Assembly (NCBI GenBank): GCA_024760905.1
Contig: CM045745.1
Span: forward strand, 11,208,782 to 11,272,781
Reading direction: 5' to 3'
DNA: 64,000 bases
From: Plotosus lineatus
Taxonomy: Eukaryota; Chordata; Actinopteri; Siluriformes; Plotosidae
The position numbers and the translations under genes are program-made. Under the pieces are notes generated by a model. That model had not been told where the DNA came from and did not search any database. It worked only from the letters and a program-made list of their open reading frames with translations. Positions 20,551-28,785 of the stretch are shown here, piece by piece. Position 1 is the first letter of the stretch, and every line of letters begins with the position of its first letter.

Positions 20551-22620
20551 TTCTTTCTTCTTCTTCTTCTTCTTCTTCTTCTTCTTCTTCTTCTTCTTCT
20601 TCTTCTTCTTCTTCTTCTTCTTCTTTCTTTCTTCTTCTTCTTCTTCTTCTTCTTCTCCTCTTCTTCTTTGTCTTCTTCTTCTTCTCTTCTTCTTCTTCTT
20701 CATCTTCTTCTTTTCTTCTTCTTCTTCTTCTTCTTCTTCTTCTTCTTCTTTGTCTTCTTCTTCTTCTTCTCTTCTTCTTCTTCTTCATCTTCTTCTTTTC
20801 TTCTTCTTCATCTTCTTCACTTCTTCTTCATCTCCTTCTTCTCTTCTTCTTCTCTTCCTCTTCTTCTTCTCTTCTTCTTCTCATCTTCTTCTTTGTCATC
20901 TTCTTCATCGTCTTTTTCTCGTCTTCTTCTTCTTCTTCTCCTTCTTCTTCTCTTCTTCTTCATCTTCTTCTTCTTCTTCTTCTTTCTTCTCTTCTTCTTC
21001 TTCTTCTTCTTCTTCTTCTCTTCTTCTTTGTCTTCTTCTTCTTCTCTTCTTCTTCGTCTTCTTCTTTTCTTCTTCTTCTTCTTCTCTTCTTCTTCTTCTT
21101 CTTCTTGGTATTCTTCTCTTTTTCTTCTTCTTCATCTTCTTCTTCATCTCCTTCTTCTCTTCTTCTTCTCTTCCTCTTCTTCTTCTCTTCTTCTTCTCAT
21201 CTTCTTCTTTGTCATCTTCTTCATCGTCTTCTTCTCGTCTTCTTCTTCTTCTTCTTCTTCTTCTCTTCTTCTTCATCTTCGTCTTCTTCTTCTCTTCTTC
21301 TCTTTGTCTTCTTCTTCTTCTCTTCTTCTTTGTCTTCTTCTTCTTCTCTTCTTCTTCTTCTTCTTCGTCTTCTTCTTTTCTTCTTCTTCTTCTCTTCTTC
21401 TTCTTCTTGGTATTCTTCTCTTTTTCTTCTTCTTCTTCATCTTCTTCACTTCTTCTTCATCTCCTTCTTCTCTTCTTCTTCTCTTCCTCTTCTTCTTCTC
21501 TTCTTCTTCTCATCTTCTTCTTTGTCATCTTCTTCATCGTCTTCTTCTCGTCTTCTTCTTCTTCTTCTCTTCTTCTTCATCTTCTTCTTCTTCTTCTTCG
21601 TCGTCTTCTTCTTCTCTTCTTCTCTTCGTCTTCTTATTCTTCGTCTTCTTCTTCTCTTCTTCTTTGTCTTCTTCTTCTTCTTCTTCTCTTCTCTTCTTCT
21701 TCTTCTTCTTCTTCTTCTTCTTCTTCTTCGTCTTCTTTTTTCTTCTTCTTCTCTTTTTCTTCTTCTTCTTCATCTTCTTCACTTCTTCTTCATCTCCTTC
21801 TCTTCTTCTTCTCTTCCTCTTCTTCTTCTCATCTTCTTTTTGTCATCTTCTTCATCGTCTTCTTCTCGTCTTCTTCTTCTTCTTCTTCTTCTCTTCTTCA
21901 TCTTCTTCTTCTTCTTCTTCTTCTTCTTCTTCTTCTTCTTCTTCTTCGTCTACTTCTTCTCTCTTCTTCTCTTCGTCGTCTTCTTCTTCTTCGTCTTCTT
22001 CTTCTTCGTCTTCTTCTTCTTCTAATTATTATTACTAGTACCACTAATAATAATTAATTGATTTATTCATCTTTTCAGTGCCCGCTATCAAGAATCTAAC
22101 CTTGAAAATGCTCTGTTCCTCTCCCTTGAAACTTCACTGCTTAAATTCCAACACTATGCAAGATGTTCTAGAAAAGGTAAGTAAAGAACATACGACCGAA
22201 AGAAGGTTAAAAAACAATCAAAATGTGTTGAATATGGAAGTTTCAGATGTTTTATAGAATATAGAGTAAAATATTTAACTTCAAGCTTGTTTATTCTTGC
22301 TTATTGAATCAGACACAAAAACACATGAGCTTAAATTCAGAAAGTACTACCCAGTAAAAAAAAAAAAAAATCCCTCCATCTTAAATCCACCTTTAACTTG
22401 ACCTGTTCTATTATCTTCAGTAACGACCTGTGATCCTGAAAAGAAATGGTGGATTGTTGTTTGTTCCCATCTGCCTATGTGTTGATATTTTTCTTCGTAA
22501 AGCGAACAGTCTGAATGATGTTTCTGTTTTGTTGTTGTGTTACAGCTTCACAGTCAGATTGAAAATAAAATTCAGGATAATGTTTACTGGAAGCTTACTT
22601 TAAAGGATTTAAATGGATAA
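6696..22620 (+). CDS. secreted C-type lectin / five-fibronectin-III glycoprotein
   Basis: Coding exons: 6696-6726, 8941-9657, 11993-12235, 14550-14801, 15087-15341, 16047-16316, 18554-18829, 22079-22176, 22546-22620. They total 2217 nt, encode 738 residues and join in frame. Residues 1-14 form a signal peptide (MLLLKYLLVV...). A C-type lectin domain covers about 15-249 (WDEARRQC, YWIGL, QNWYPG, FICYDG). Between QNW and the last strand it carries a ~110-residue insertion. Five fibronectin III domains follow (about 250-331, 331-415, 415-500, 500-590, 590-682), each on one phase 1-1 exon, with the usual Trp and Tyr signatures. The last 57 residues match nothing I recognise. There is no transmembrane segment, so secretion is predicted. 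There are many N-x-S/T sites. The fibronectin domains resemble those of class III receptor phosphatases (PTPRB/J/H), but no phosphatase is present. Ligand and function are unknown. Confidence 0.85.
6945..7997. other. first intron of lectin/FN3 gene, no feature recognised
   Basis: AT-rich sequence without a supported exon, repeat family or RNA gene. A short oligo(A) and CA stretches only. Confidence 0.4.
8000..8505 (+). mobile_element. T1 MITE, complete uninterrupted copy
   Basis: CAGGAATCCCTTAC to GCGAGGGATCCCTG with TA on both sides (7998-7999, 8506-8507). This 506-bp copy has no insertions and is a good reference for the family. Confidence 0.85.
8565..8750 (+). mobile_element. V-SINE-like element
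   Basis: A tRNA-like head (box B-like GTTCAATCCCACTG) is followed by CCCTTGAGCAAGACCCTTAA and TTGTAAGTCGCTCTGGATAA then AAGCATCTGCTAAACGC, the conserved 3' region I know from fish V-SINEs. Confidence 0.7.
8941..9657 (+). CDS. lectin/FN3 gene, C-type lectin exon with long insertion
   Basis: Encodes the whole lectin domain in one exon. The first half has WDEARRQC and DYWIGLRQ; the last strand is DSCVSLLSLGMWQEKQCNES then LPFICY. Residues about 96-211 are an insertion with two copies of a CP-x2-x-KLC-x-CL motif and a Thr/Pro/Ser-rich stretch. Acceptor TCTTTAACAG; donor GTAAGC at 9658. Confidence 0.9.
9704..9935. repeat. Long inverted repeat (palindromic MITE-like hairpin)
   Basis: Arms of about 95 bp (about 9704-9800 and 9832-9935) are nearly complementary; GACTTCCGATCTTTCAAGTG pairs with CACTTGAAAGATCGGAAGTC. 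A ~30-bp loop separates them. It starts within the first 50 bases of the intron after the lectin exon. Confidence 0.85.
10056..10410 (+). mobile_element. SINE-C, tRNA head with L2-like body
   Basis: Begins GGTGGGGTAGTGGTTAGCAC, with a box B-like GGTTTGATTCCC. It contains the TTACATGTTCTCCCTGTG and TCCTCCCACAGTC blocks and ends AATTATCATTAAGCAGTTCA then GAAATTGAATGAT. Confidence 0.75.
10903..11200 (-). mobile_element. RTE LINE 3' fragment
   Basis: A CTT tail, then the reverse complement of the RTE 3' end (CAGGGGTCGCCACAGCGAAT) and about 240 bp of the coding 3' end that matches the full copy at 38560-38820. Confidence 0.8.
11993..12235 (+). CDS. lectin/FN3 gene, fibronectin III exon 1
   Basis: Phase 1-1 exon: GYLSWSEAGKNINQYKVKI and LDPGKLYRVQVIPV are the fibronectin III strand B and E-F signatures. 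Confidence 0.88.
12327..12640. repeat. Repeat R1, copy 1
   Basis: Nearly identical to 20084-20452, apart from a ~56-base gap relative to that copy. The family is not recognised. It lies in the intron after fibronectin exon 1. Confidence 0.8.
12985..13903 (+). mobile_element. T1 MITE split by a SINE-A
   Basis: CAGGGATCCCTCATTTTC to GCGAGGGATCCCTG. A SINE-A at 13138-13492 interrupts it. Confidence 0.8.
13138..13492 (+). mobile_element. SINE-A with GAATGA-type tail
   Basis: Head TGGTGGTCTAGTGGTATAGG and box B GGGGGTTCGAGTCCC. The 3' end is CCTCCCCGTGACCC, AATTAGGATTAAGCGGTTAC, then GAAAATGAACTGAATGA. Target duplication ACATATTCAGTGC on both sides. Confidence 0.85.
13931..14245 (-). mobile_element. 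SINE-A with a third type of tail
   Basis: In reverse, the head ends at CTAGACCACCACTGCCC. The 3' end reads ...GGATGTTAAGGGATAAGTGA then AGAAGAATG, unlike the RTE and GAATGA tails. Target duplication ATATGAACATT. Confidence 0.75.
14550..14801 (+). CDS. lectin/FN3 gene, fibronectin III exon 2
   Basis: Phase 1-1 exon with INLSWNASRG and LQPGQKYNITVKAVV. Acceptor TACCCATAG; donor GTGAGT. Confidence 0.9.
15087..15341 (+). CDS. lectin/FN3 gene, fibronectin III exon 3
   Basis: Phase 1-1 exon with SIHATWDSPDD and VQSGTQYNLTVFATV. Acceptor TTTTTCAG; donor GTGAGT. Confidence 0.9.
15510..15765 (+). mobile_element. SINE-A, 5'-truncated, GAATGA-type tail
   Basis: Starts in the body (CCCAGTGCAGCTAACTGGG) and ends TTATAGAAAATGAACTGAAC. 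No head is present. Confidence 0.75.
15776..15825. repeat. (GT)n microsatellite
   Basis: About 24 uninterrupted GT units directly after the SINE tail. Confidence 0.95.
16047..16316 (+). CDS. lectin/FN3 gene, fibronectin III exon 4
   Basis: Phase 1-1 exon with ITATWERPNGNFSWF and LKAATYYTVNVITYV. Donor GTAAGT. Confidence 0.9.
17121..17226. repeat. (ATT)n microsatellite
   Basis: Two runs of ATT interrupted at 17180, inside the hAT element. Confidence 0.9.
17229..17580 (+). mobile_element. SINE-B, tRNA-headed, with duplicated 3' end
   Basis: Head GCTGGTGGTGTAGTGGTTAG, box B GTGGGTTCGAATCCCAC, and a tail of CCTTTACC repeats. The last ~50 bp (CCTGATGAGCC...AACCCAACAG) are present twice. Confidence 0.8.
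17943..18065. repeat. (TA)n followed by (GA)n microsatellite
   Basis: TA run 17943-17986 and then a GA-rich run to 18065. Confidence 0.95.
18177..18231 (-). ncRNA. hammerhead ribozyme motif, left arm
   Basis: The reverse complement of this arm has the same core (CTGAAGA, GAAA, GTA) and stem I. One stem II pair becomes G-U. It faces the right-arm copy head to head. Confidence 0.65.
18251..18305 (+). ncRNA. hammerhead ribozyme motif, right arm
   Basis: Stem I is ATCAC (18251-18255) with GTGAT (18301-18305). The core CTGAAGA (18256-18262) fits CUGANGA. Stem II is GAGAGG (18263-18268) with CCCCTC (18281-18286), with an inner TGGT/ACCA hairpin. Then comes GAAA (18287-18290) and a short stem III (CAG/CTG). 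The cleavage triplet is GTA, ending at 18300. All core positions fit the consensus; stem II has one A-C mismatch. Confidence 0.7.
18353..18430. repeat. (TA)n microsatellite
   Basis: About 38 TA units directly next to the inverted repeat. Confidence 0.95.
18554..18829 (+). CDS. lectin/FN3 gene, fibronectin III exon 5
   Basis: Phase 1-1 exon with TPPGTAFVQTL, MNLSWEVPASS and LKSGSKYKFNITVRA. A CTATA repeat begins a few bases after its GTAAGG donor. Confidence 0.9.
18838..18880. repeat. (CTATA)n pentanucleotide repeat
   Basis: About eight units, starting just after the donor of fibronectin exon 5. Confidence 0.9.
18975..19095 (-). mobile_element. RTE LINE 3' fragment
   Basis: CTT tail then TTTCAGCTGTTCCCTTCAGG and CACAGCGAATCATCTGCC, the reverse of the RTE 3' end. 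It is joined directly to a SINE-A tail. Confidence 0.7.
19098..19432 (-). mobile_element. SINE-A with GAATGA-type tail, reverse
   Basis: Starts AAACCGCTTAATCCTAATTA and ends in the head with TACAAGGCCACTACTGTC. Box B appears as GGGGCTTGAACCCCC in reverse. Confidence 0.75.
19437..19511. repeat. (TA)n microsatellite
   Basis: About 36 TA units between two SINE-A copies. Confidence 0.95.
19513..19965 (+). mobile_element. SINE-A / SINE-C composite
   Basis: A SINE-A head and body (19513-19715) run into SINE-C type sequence (CCAAATTGCCCCTAGGTGTG) and end GATTCAAAAAATGAATGAAT. Confidence 0.65.
20084..20452. repeat. Repeat R1, copy 2
   Basis: Matches 12327-12640 almost base for base but retains ~56 extra bases near 20237-20290. 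It ends at TTTCCCTAG, the same point as copy 1, and the CTT array starts there. Confidence 0.8.
20454..22023. repeat. CTT-rich polypyrimidine array with higher-order structure
   Basis: About 1.57 kb of CTT repeats with scattered variant bases; the + strand is almost wholly pyrimidine. The rare segment GTCATCTTCTTCATCGTC recurs at 20895, 21211, 21524 and 21842 (spacings 316, 313, 318), showing ~315-bp units. It lies in the intron between fibronectin exon 5 and the penultimate exon. Confidence 0.9.
22079..22176 (+). CDS. lectin/FN3 gene, penultimate exon
   Basis: Encodes PAIKNLTLKMLCSSPLKLHC and following residues. The acceptor CTTTTCAG lies 55 bases after the CTT array; donor GTAAGT at 22177. 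The family of this segment is not recognised. Confidence 0.75.
22546..22620 (+). CDS. lectin/FN3 gene, last exon
   Basis: Encodes LHSQIENKIQDNVYWKLTLK and four more residues, then TAA at 22618-22620. A poly(A) signal AATAAA lies at 22912-22917. Confidence 0.78.
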   Translation, partial: LHSQIENKIQDNVYWKLTLKDLNG

Positions 22621-22987
22621 TATAAGCCAAGAATGAGCAAAATATGGTCCAGATGTGTGACACACAAAATGCTTCATGCTTCTATCTGCTCAGTTTCATG
22701 TTCCAAGACTTATTGATATAATTATTTATGTAATTAAATGCCTATTACACGTATACATTTACTCATAGCAAAAGTTTTATATTTGTTACAGAGCATAATT
22801 CTTTAAGTATTTCATAATTTAGAATTAGTTGTCCTCATATAATCAAAGTATAATGTTGCTGATTCTGGTTTATAAATTTATTGAAACCTTGTTCACTTCC
22901 CGAGCTCTTTTAATAAAGTTTGATATTATTGAATCGTTTTGTTGTCCAGTGTTCTTTTATTTTCAGATAAAATAATTTATAATTACC

Positions 22988-23640
22988 ATGGTAAGGTAAG
23001 TCCGTTTGGCTTTTTACACCCAACTGTAGTGTCTCATCAGAGCGAGAGCGTATCCAATTTCTGTAGCATGAAGCAACTAGTTCAGGGGTCTCCAATCTTA
23101 TCCACAAAGGGCCGGTGTGGGTACAGGTTTTCACTTCAACCAAATAGTAGCCACACCTTCCACCTGTTTCAATCACCGGTCATCAAAAAAAAACAAAAAC
23201 AAAAACAAAAAAAAACCTCGATTCCACATCTATGTTTCAACTCTGGAGTGGGACCATCTTGGTGAGATCACCTTGTTTTAAGTCTTAAAGCAATGTGATC
23301 TCACCAAGATGGCCCCACTTCAGAATTGAAACACTAATGTCCAATCTAGTTTTTGTTTACTTTTCTTTTGATGATCAGCGATTGGTGGAAACAGGTGGAA
23401 GGTGTGGCTACTGTTTGGTTGAAGTGAAAACCTGCACCCACACCAGCCCTTTGTGGATAAGATTGGAGACCCCTGAACTAGAGGTATGACTTCTCCTAGA
23501 TGGGTTTCTGGTCCACCACAGGTTACCTTCCCAGTATGTTTAGTTTTTATTGATAATTTTTTATTACAGTGGCGATCTAACAGTGATTCGAGTCCACAAC
23601 CTCTTGATCATGAGTGCAGCACCCTAGCCACTACCCCACC
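22988..23640 (-). mobile_element. SINE-B split by a palindromic hAT MITE
   Basis: SINE-B tail and body at 22988-23087 continue at 23482-23640. The 23088-23481 insertion separates them. Confidence 0.65.
23088..23481. mobile_element. hAT-like palindromic MITE
   Basis: Termini CAGGGGTCTCCAATC and GATTGGAGACCCCTG, with inverted arms of more than 100 bp. A second inverted pair (CATCTTGGTGAGATCA / TGATCTCACC-like) lies in the centre. Flanks AACTAGTT and AACTAGAG suggest an 8-bp duplication. Confidence 0.75.
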
Positions 23641-23905
23641 CCCACCCCCAGTGCAGCTAACTGGATAAGAGGTTTTTAAAGGCTGACCATGTCTCTCACT
23701 GTCTGTGATGGGAAGTTCATGTAAAAGAACCATTGGTGACTTTCGACAAGAGTAGCTGCAAAGCCATCAGCATGTTTCTGCCCGACGATGGCCTGGCGAG
23801 CTGTCCAGGGTGTACTCTGCCCTCGCCCGGAGTCGGCTGTGATGGGTGCCAGCCTCCCTGCGACCCTAATTAGGATTAAACGGTTACAGAAAATGAACTG
23901 AACTG
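23641..23905 (+). mobile_element. SINE-A, 5'-truncated, GAATGA-type tail
   Basis: Body CCAGTGCAGCTAACTGGAT to AACGGTTACAGAAAATGAAC. Confidence 0.7.
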
Positions 23906-24345
23906 AACATTTCGATGGGGCCCTTCACAGCAAGAAGGATTGGGTTCAATTCCCAGCTCGGGAGTTTCTGCGTGGAGTTTGCATGTTCTCCCTGTGTGTA
24001 CGTGGGTTTCCCCAGGGCATGCCGGTTTCCTCCCACTGTCCAAAAGCATGTACAGTAGACTTACTGGCTGTTCCAAATCACCCCAAGATATGAGTGTGAG
24101 TGTGATTGGTTATATGAGTGTTGTCCCTGCAATGGTCTGGCAAGCTGTCCAGCATATGACAATCATTAACATACTTGCCCCACAGCAGGACAATCCTGAG
24201 TTTGAGTCCCAGGCTTGTGTGTTGGTGTGTGGAGTTTTCATATTATTTCTGTACATGTGTGGGTTTTTCTTGGACCCTCCAGGTTTCCCCCGCAATCCAA
24301 AGACATATACTTTAGGCTAATTGGTGGTTCTGAGTGTGAATGCCC
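23906..24345 (+). mobile_element. Two SINE-C fragments in tandem
   Basis: Both contain the GGAGTTTGCATGTTCTCCC or TGGAGTTTTCATATT type block and the TTTCCCC/TTTCCTCC block: 23915-24140 and 24160-24345. Confidence 0.6.
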
Positions 24346-24526
24346 GTGATGGATATGTTGTCATCAGGAATGTCCTGGTGCTTTGTGGAGACATGGCTGC
24401 ATCAAGATATTCCCGATGATAACATATCCATTGTGGGCTTTCACACCGTTCAGGCATACAAAGACTGCAAGTGATTCCTTATCATGCTGCTTGAAATGAA
24501 TTTCTAGTAGAATAAAGACTAAAATA

Positions 24527-25268
24527 CAGTCACGATCCGAGTTACGACCTAGATCAGCTCCGACCAACCAGTTGAAAGTCGGATTGGTCGTAAGTCGGAT
24601 ATTTAACACAACGAAACCGACACCACCCAGCACTCGCTACGAATTCATGTGAAACCTATTCTTCACCTGCACGTTCTTTCAACATGCGAGACAAACTTGC
24701 AGCCTGACTTTGCACTGCCCGCAACATCACTTTCACATTTCTTTGACTATTATCTTCCAACCGCGTGCATAGCCACTTTTCCATCTGTGCAATCGGGCCG
24801 TCACGCTGCTTTGCGATTATAGTTGACTTAATCGGGGCTGCTGCTTTTACTACTTCCTTAATGCGGTCCTCGTCCTTCAAAATTGTTGACACCGTGGAGT
24901 GGAAGAGATGGAGATCTCACGTTCACTTTCATCTCCGTCTCCAACGACAGTACCTTCCTTGCTTTCTTGGTAGAATCGCCATCTGATGAATCGGACTTCC
25001 TCTTGGGGGCCATGGTAACGGTGTACAGTAAATGAATGTAAGATTGTACTGTTAAAGAGATGTTACTGCGACGGTATCTACTCACTGAGTGTAGCGGTAG
25101 AATGCTGTGAGTGTGAGATGCTGGGCTTCAACCACAACCATCTTACGCACTGTGCTGCTGGACATATACAGTAAACTCAGAATAGGCATCTGCTAGACGT
25201 GGTCGTAAGTACGGGTGTACGGGTGATCGTAACTCACGTACTGTCCGTCGTAACTCGGATAGTGAGTG
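24527..25268 (-). mobile_element. T2, Tigger-like DNA transposon remnant
   Basis: TA-flanked termini CAGTCACGATCCGAGTTACG and CGTAACTCGGATAGTGAGTG are imperfect inverted repeats. The interior holds a broken transposase N-terminus on the - strand. Confidence 0.8.
24656..25013 (-). pseudogene. Tigger/pogo transposase N-terminal remnant (T2)
   Basis: The ATG at 25013 starts MAPKRKSDSSDGD and RKVLSLETEMKV, the typical N-terminus of Tigger-type transposases. After a frame change it continues STVSTILKDEDRIKEVVKAA and QMEKWLCTRLED, the region before and inside the CENP-B-type helix-turn-helix. It stops at 24656. The rest of the helix-turn-helix and the whole DDE domain are missing. Confidence 0.75.
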
Positions 25269-25477
25269 TATAGAAATATTGATTTCTGGTATTCATTATT
25301 GCTTCCTTCTTTACTTCTATCATTATTTGTACATCAAAAATCTTGAACACGAATGTCTTTGAATGCAATATTATGTATGGATACAGTATAAAGGGGAATC
25401 TATAAGGAAAGTAGATTTTAAAAATAAATCATTGAAAGAAGAAATCAATACTACACTATTGCTACAAAGAAAATCTT

Positions 25478-26250
25478 CTTTCCCTTTCGGCTTTTCCCTT
25501 CAGGGGTCGCCGCAGAGAATCATCTGCCTCCATCTCACCCTATCCTCCGCATCTTCTGCTCTTACTCCAACTACCTTCATGTCCTCCTTCACAACATCCA
25601 GAACTCTTCTCTTTTGGTCTTCCTCTAGGCCTTCTGCTTGGTAGTTCCAACCTCAGCATCCTAAGGTAAGCTAAGGTAAAGTCTGTTGGGCTTTTTACAC
25701 CCCGAGCCTAGTGGATCATCGGACCGGTGCTTATCCCCAGATTCTGCAGCGTGAAGCGGCTAGGAGTTCAACTCCTCCTGGATGGGACGCTAGTCCATCG
25801 CAGGTTACCTTCCCAGTATATTCTCACTGGTAACCATTTATACTGCTGGGTGTACAGAGGCACACCTGTGGTTGAGACCTTGCCCAGGGGTCTTAGCACA
25901 GTGGGGGTCGAACTGGGATTTGAACACACAACCTCTCAATCATGAGCCCAACACCCTAACCACTATACCACCGGCCCCACCACCTCAGCATCCTACTACC
26001 AATATATTCACTATCCCTCCTCTGTACATGTCCAAACCATCTCAATCTAGCCTCTCTGACTTTGTCTCCAAAACCTCTAACATGTGCTGTCCCTCTGATG
26101 TGCTCATTCCCGATCGTATCTATCCTCGTTACTCCAAAAGAGAACCTCAACATTTTCATCTCCGCTACCTCCAGCTCTGCCTCCTGTCTTTTCCTCAGCG
26201 CCACTGCTTGTAAACCATACAACATCGCTCCACCTTCCTTATTTCTGTTC
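25478..26250 (-). mobile_element. RTE LINE 3' fragment split by a SINE-B
   Basis: The reverse frame reads MLYGLQAVALRKRQEAELEV, FGDKVREARLRWFGHVQRRD and MLRW; the remainder continues at 25478-25666. A SINE-B separates the two parts, flanked by CCTCAGCATCCTA. Confidence 0.85.
25667..25984 (-). mobile_element. SINE-B, reverse
   Basis: Begins GGTAAGCTAAGGTAAAGTC and ends ACTATACCACCGGCCCCACC. Target duplication CCTCAGCATCCTA from the RTE fragment. Confidence 0.8.
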
Positions 26251-26564
26251 CCTCAAACAAACAAACAGACAAAATAAAAAACATTATTTACTTTTTATAA
26301 AAAATACTGTAGCTGTCTAGTTAAATTGCTTGCTTGAGTTTTTGTCTATTCAATTACTTTACAATATAAAGTGGCTGGCTAAGCCGATATTCAGGATTGT
26401 TAACTCGGCAGAATCATGGTGTACCACCTGCAGCATCATTTGCATAGACAGTGTCATCATTTGCATCAAATCACACTATCACCCATCTCATACGAAATTA
26501 TTACAACCTGGAGCCAAGCAGACCTGGGCAAAGTGCAGTATGTAAATCTGCTTGTATTCATGAC

Positions 26565-26745
26565 AATCACTCATTCACTTTCTGAACCACTTAATCCTAA
26601 TTAGGGTCGCAGGGAGGCTGGCACCCATCTCTGTTGACTCTGGGCGAGGGCGGGGCACACTCACAAAACCTTTCATACTCACACTTATACTTAGGGGTGA
26701 TTTGGAGCAGCCAATTAAGCATCTATGCATGTTTTTAGCCTTTAA
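26565..26745 (-). mobile_element. SINE-C 3' part, reverse
   Basis: CATTCACTTTCTGAACCACT, TAATCCTAATTAGGGTCGCA and TTTGGAGCAGCCAATTAAGC match the reverse of the SINE-C 3' half. Confidence 0.6.
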
Positions 26746-26759
26746 GGAAAATAATTATA

Positions 26760-27360
26760 CGCAGCTGTTGATTAAATTATAACAGGCTTTTAACATTCGG
26801 ACGTATCAAATGGAACACAATGACGAATTGCCTTCCCAGAGCTGCCTTTTGTTCCACCCTTTATTCCCTCATTCTTGCTGACCCATCTGCTTTGAATGTT
26901 AACATGGTTCTTGGACCTCTCACAAAGCTGACATTTGATCAATACAGATTATGCTGGTAACAACAATCTATTCCGTTTTTGGTTTTGTTGTTTTCAGACC
27001 ATCATACATAACTTGGCAAAAATATTTAAAAAAAATCAGTATAATAAGTTAGTGAAAAGTAGTAGTGGACGATAGGATGCCGTTAACAAAGATAATGCTG
27101 TGAGGTTTGATTTGTGCTTGGTCTAGGCCAGGGATCACAATGCTAGAGTCTATCGTCCTTTAATGGATAGTTATCAACTGGGTTATACCAGAACATTCAC
27201 GCTGTATTGTGTCACTATGGGAGTATGAAACCTTTTCTTTGAGCTACAGATCAATAGTGTATTAATAGTTTCTTTCATGAGAGAACATGTAATGGTCATT
27301 ATCTGTTCACAGGACACTTATTCAGAAACTTAAATCCCCACAAGAATCATACATGTGTTA
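26760..27360. other. intergenic, no feature recognised
   Basis: AT-rich unique-looking sequence between the lectin gene and cpz; no exon or repeat family is supported. Confidence 0.4.
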
Positions 27361-27362
27361 TA

Positions 27363-27672
27363 CAGGGATCCCTCACTTTCCGCGGTTCATTGGGACCGAG
27401 AGCCCCACATGACCATCGGAATCCATGAGGTAGGATCACCCCCACCACTGACTGATATGTACATGTATATGTGTATATAATATCAATAAATACATATTCA
27501 ATGCTAAAAATGCTTATAATAACAATTAAACATTCAAAAATAATGCATAAGATGTACATAAAATATAAATACACACACATACAGGCACGCAGATGCCTCA
27601 CCTCACAACATTGTAAGTAGTTTTGATGGGAGGTTTTGGGTTGTTTTTTGTTTTGTGTTTGTTGGGGTTTTT
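27363..27672 (+). mobile_element. T1 MITE, 3'-truncated
   Basis: CAGGGATCCCTCACTTTCCG to about TTGTTGGGGTTTTTCC, where it abuts the HIRAN-like element. Confidence 0.75.
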
Positions 27673-28446
27673 CCAAAATCGTAGATCAAACTTACCAATT
27701 TTTTTCGATCAGTCTCTGTAACGGTAAAATTACACTGCCTGTAAAAGTGAGTTTACATGGTATTTCAAGACCCCCTGCCACTGGGGAATGTCTATAATGT
27801 TCATCAGTAACAACACATTTGATTGTTCCCCCGTGCTTTAAAAAACAGGAAAATATTTTGCTGTGTTCTCTCGGTAAATGTCCAACAACCAACAAACTAT
27901 TAGAAACTGCTACAGCAAAACTATGGGATGCTCTGAATGAATGGAGCGATGAGCCAGATGGACCTATCAGAAAGTGATAATGAGGATTTTTCACCCAATT
28001 CTCCTGCTCACTAACTTCATAAATTTAAAGACGTTCCTGGCCATGTGCTTTTGTTTTATGTTCATGCTTTTGTTTATGATTGGTTCAACATGCCATGTGC
28101 TAAAGTTGACATTCTGAAAGGCTCATTTTACTTGGGAAAATGTTTAAAGGTAATGTTTAAAGGAGAAGCACCAGGAGAGAAAAGTAAGGGAAAGAAAAGT
28201 CTTCTTTTTTTTTTTATTTATGCTGTTTTCTGTTTATTTTCAGCTTTCGTGTAAGTAATTTGGTTGATACTACAAATTGAATAATACAAATACCAGTAAA
28301 TCTCTTTTATTGTTCTGTTATTATTCATGTTTTCCACCTCGATGGTAATAAGCACTTACCGTTCCACTGCGCTGGTAACATTTTAATAAGCGTCCACCCA
28401 CTCCAATTTTTAAGCGCCCTGGGCGCTTATCACTTTGTATACGGTA
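27673..28446 (-). mobile_element. HIRAN-like DNA element, copy 1 (one end missing)
   Basis: Matches 59170-59891 over its length. It ends CCTGGGCGCTTATCACTTTG then TATACGGTAA, corresponding to the terminal repeat of copy 2; the opposite terminus is absent. Confidence 0.7.
27692..27994 (-). pseudogene. HIRAN-like reading frame
   Basis: The - strand frame has FAVAVSNSLLVVGHLPREHS, FLKHGGTIKCVVTD and GGLEIPCKLTFTG. This pattern (AVAV...VGHLPR...FL.GG.I.C.VT...GLEIPC) resembles HIRAN domains, which bind DNA 3' ends in SMARCAD/Rad5-type proteins and are also common in repeats. No start or longer frame is seen, so it is probably a transposon relic. Confidence 0.5.
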
Positions 28447-28785
28447 ATTGAATAATCAGAATCCATGATAAGTTAATAACAAATTCAATGCCCCTCAAGA
28501 CCGAGGACATCCTGATTTATTAATTAACTTTTTCTGTAAACAAGCTTATTAAGAATAAATGTAGTGTGTAGAGTGTAAAATGCTACAGCTTAGCACATTT
28601 TATCTTTGCGTGGTACCCAAGATGACTGAAGCTTGGGGTTCAAATGAGCATCGCCTGCTTGTTGCAGTATTCAGTCTGCACAATGAACTGTCATGTGATC
28701 TGTCACAAACAAGTCATGCTATAATAAACATAACTGATCACATTAGCATTTAAAAGAAGGGTTGATAACAACTTGATCAGTGGTG

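Noticed and set aside
20668..22057. Very long open frames rich in Ser/Phe/Leu (+) and Lys/Glu/Arg (-)
   Set aside because: They are translations of the CTT array, which has no stop codons in most frames. There is no codon or domain evidence of protein.
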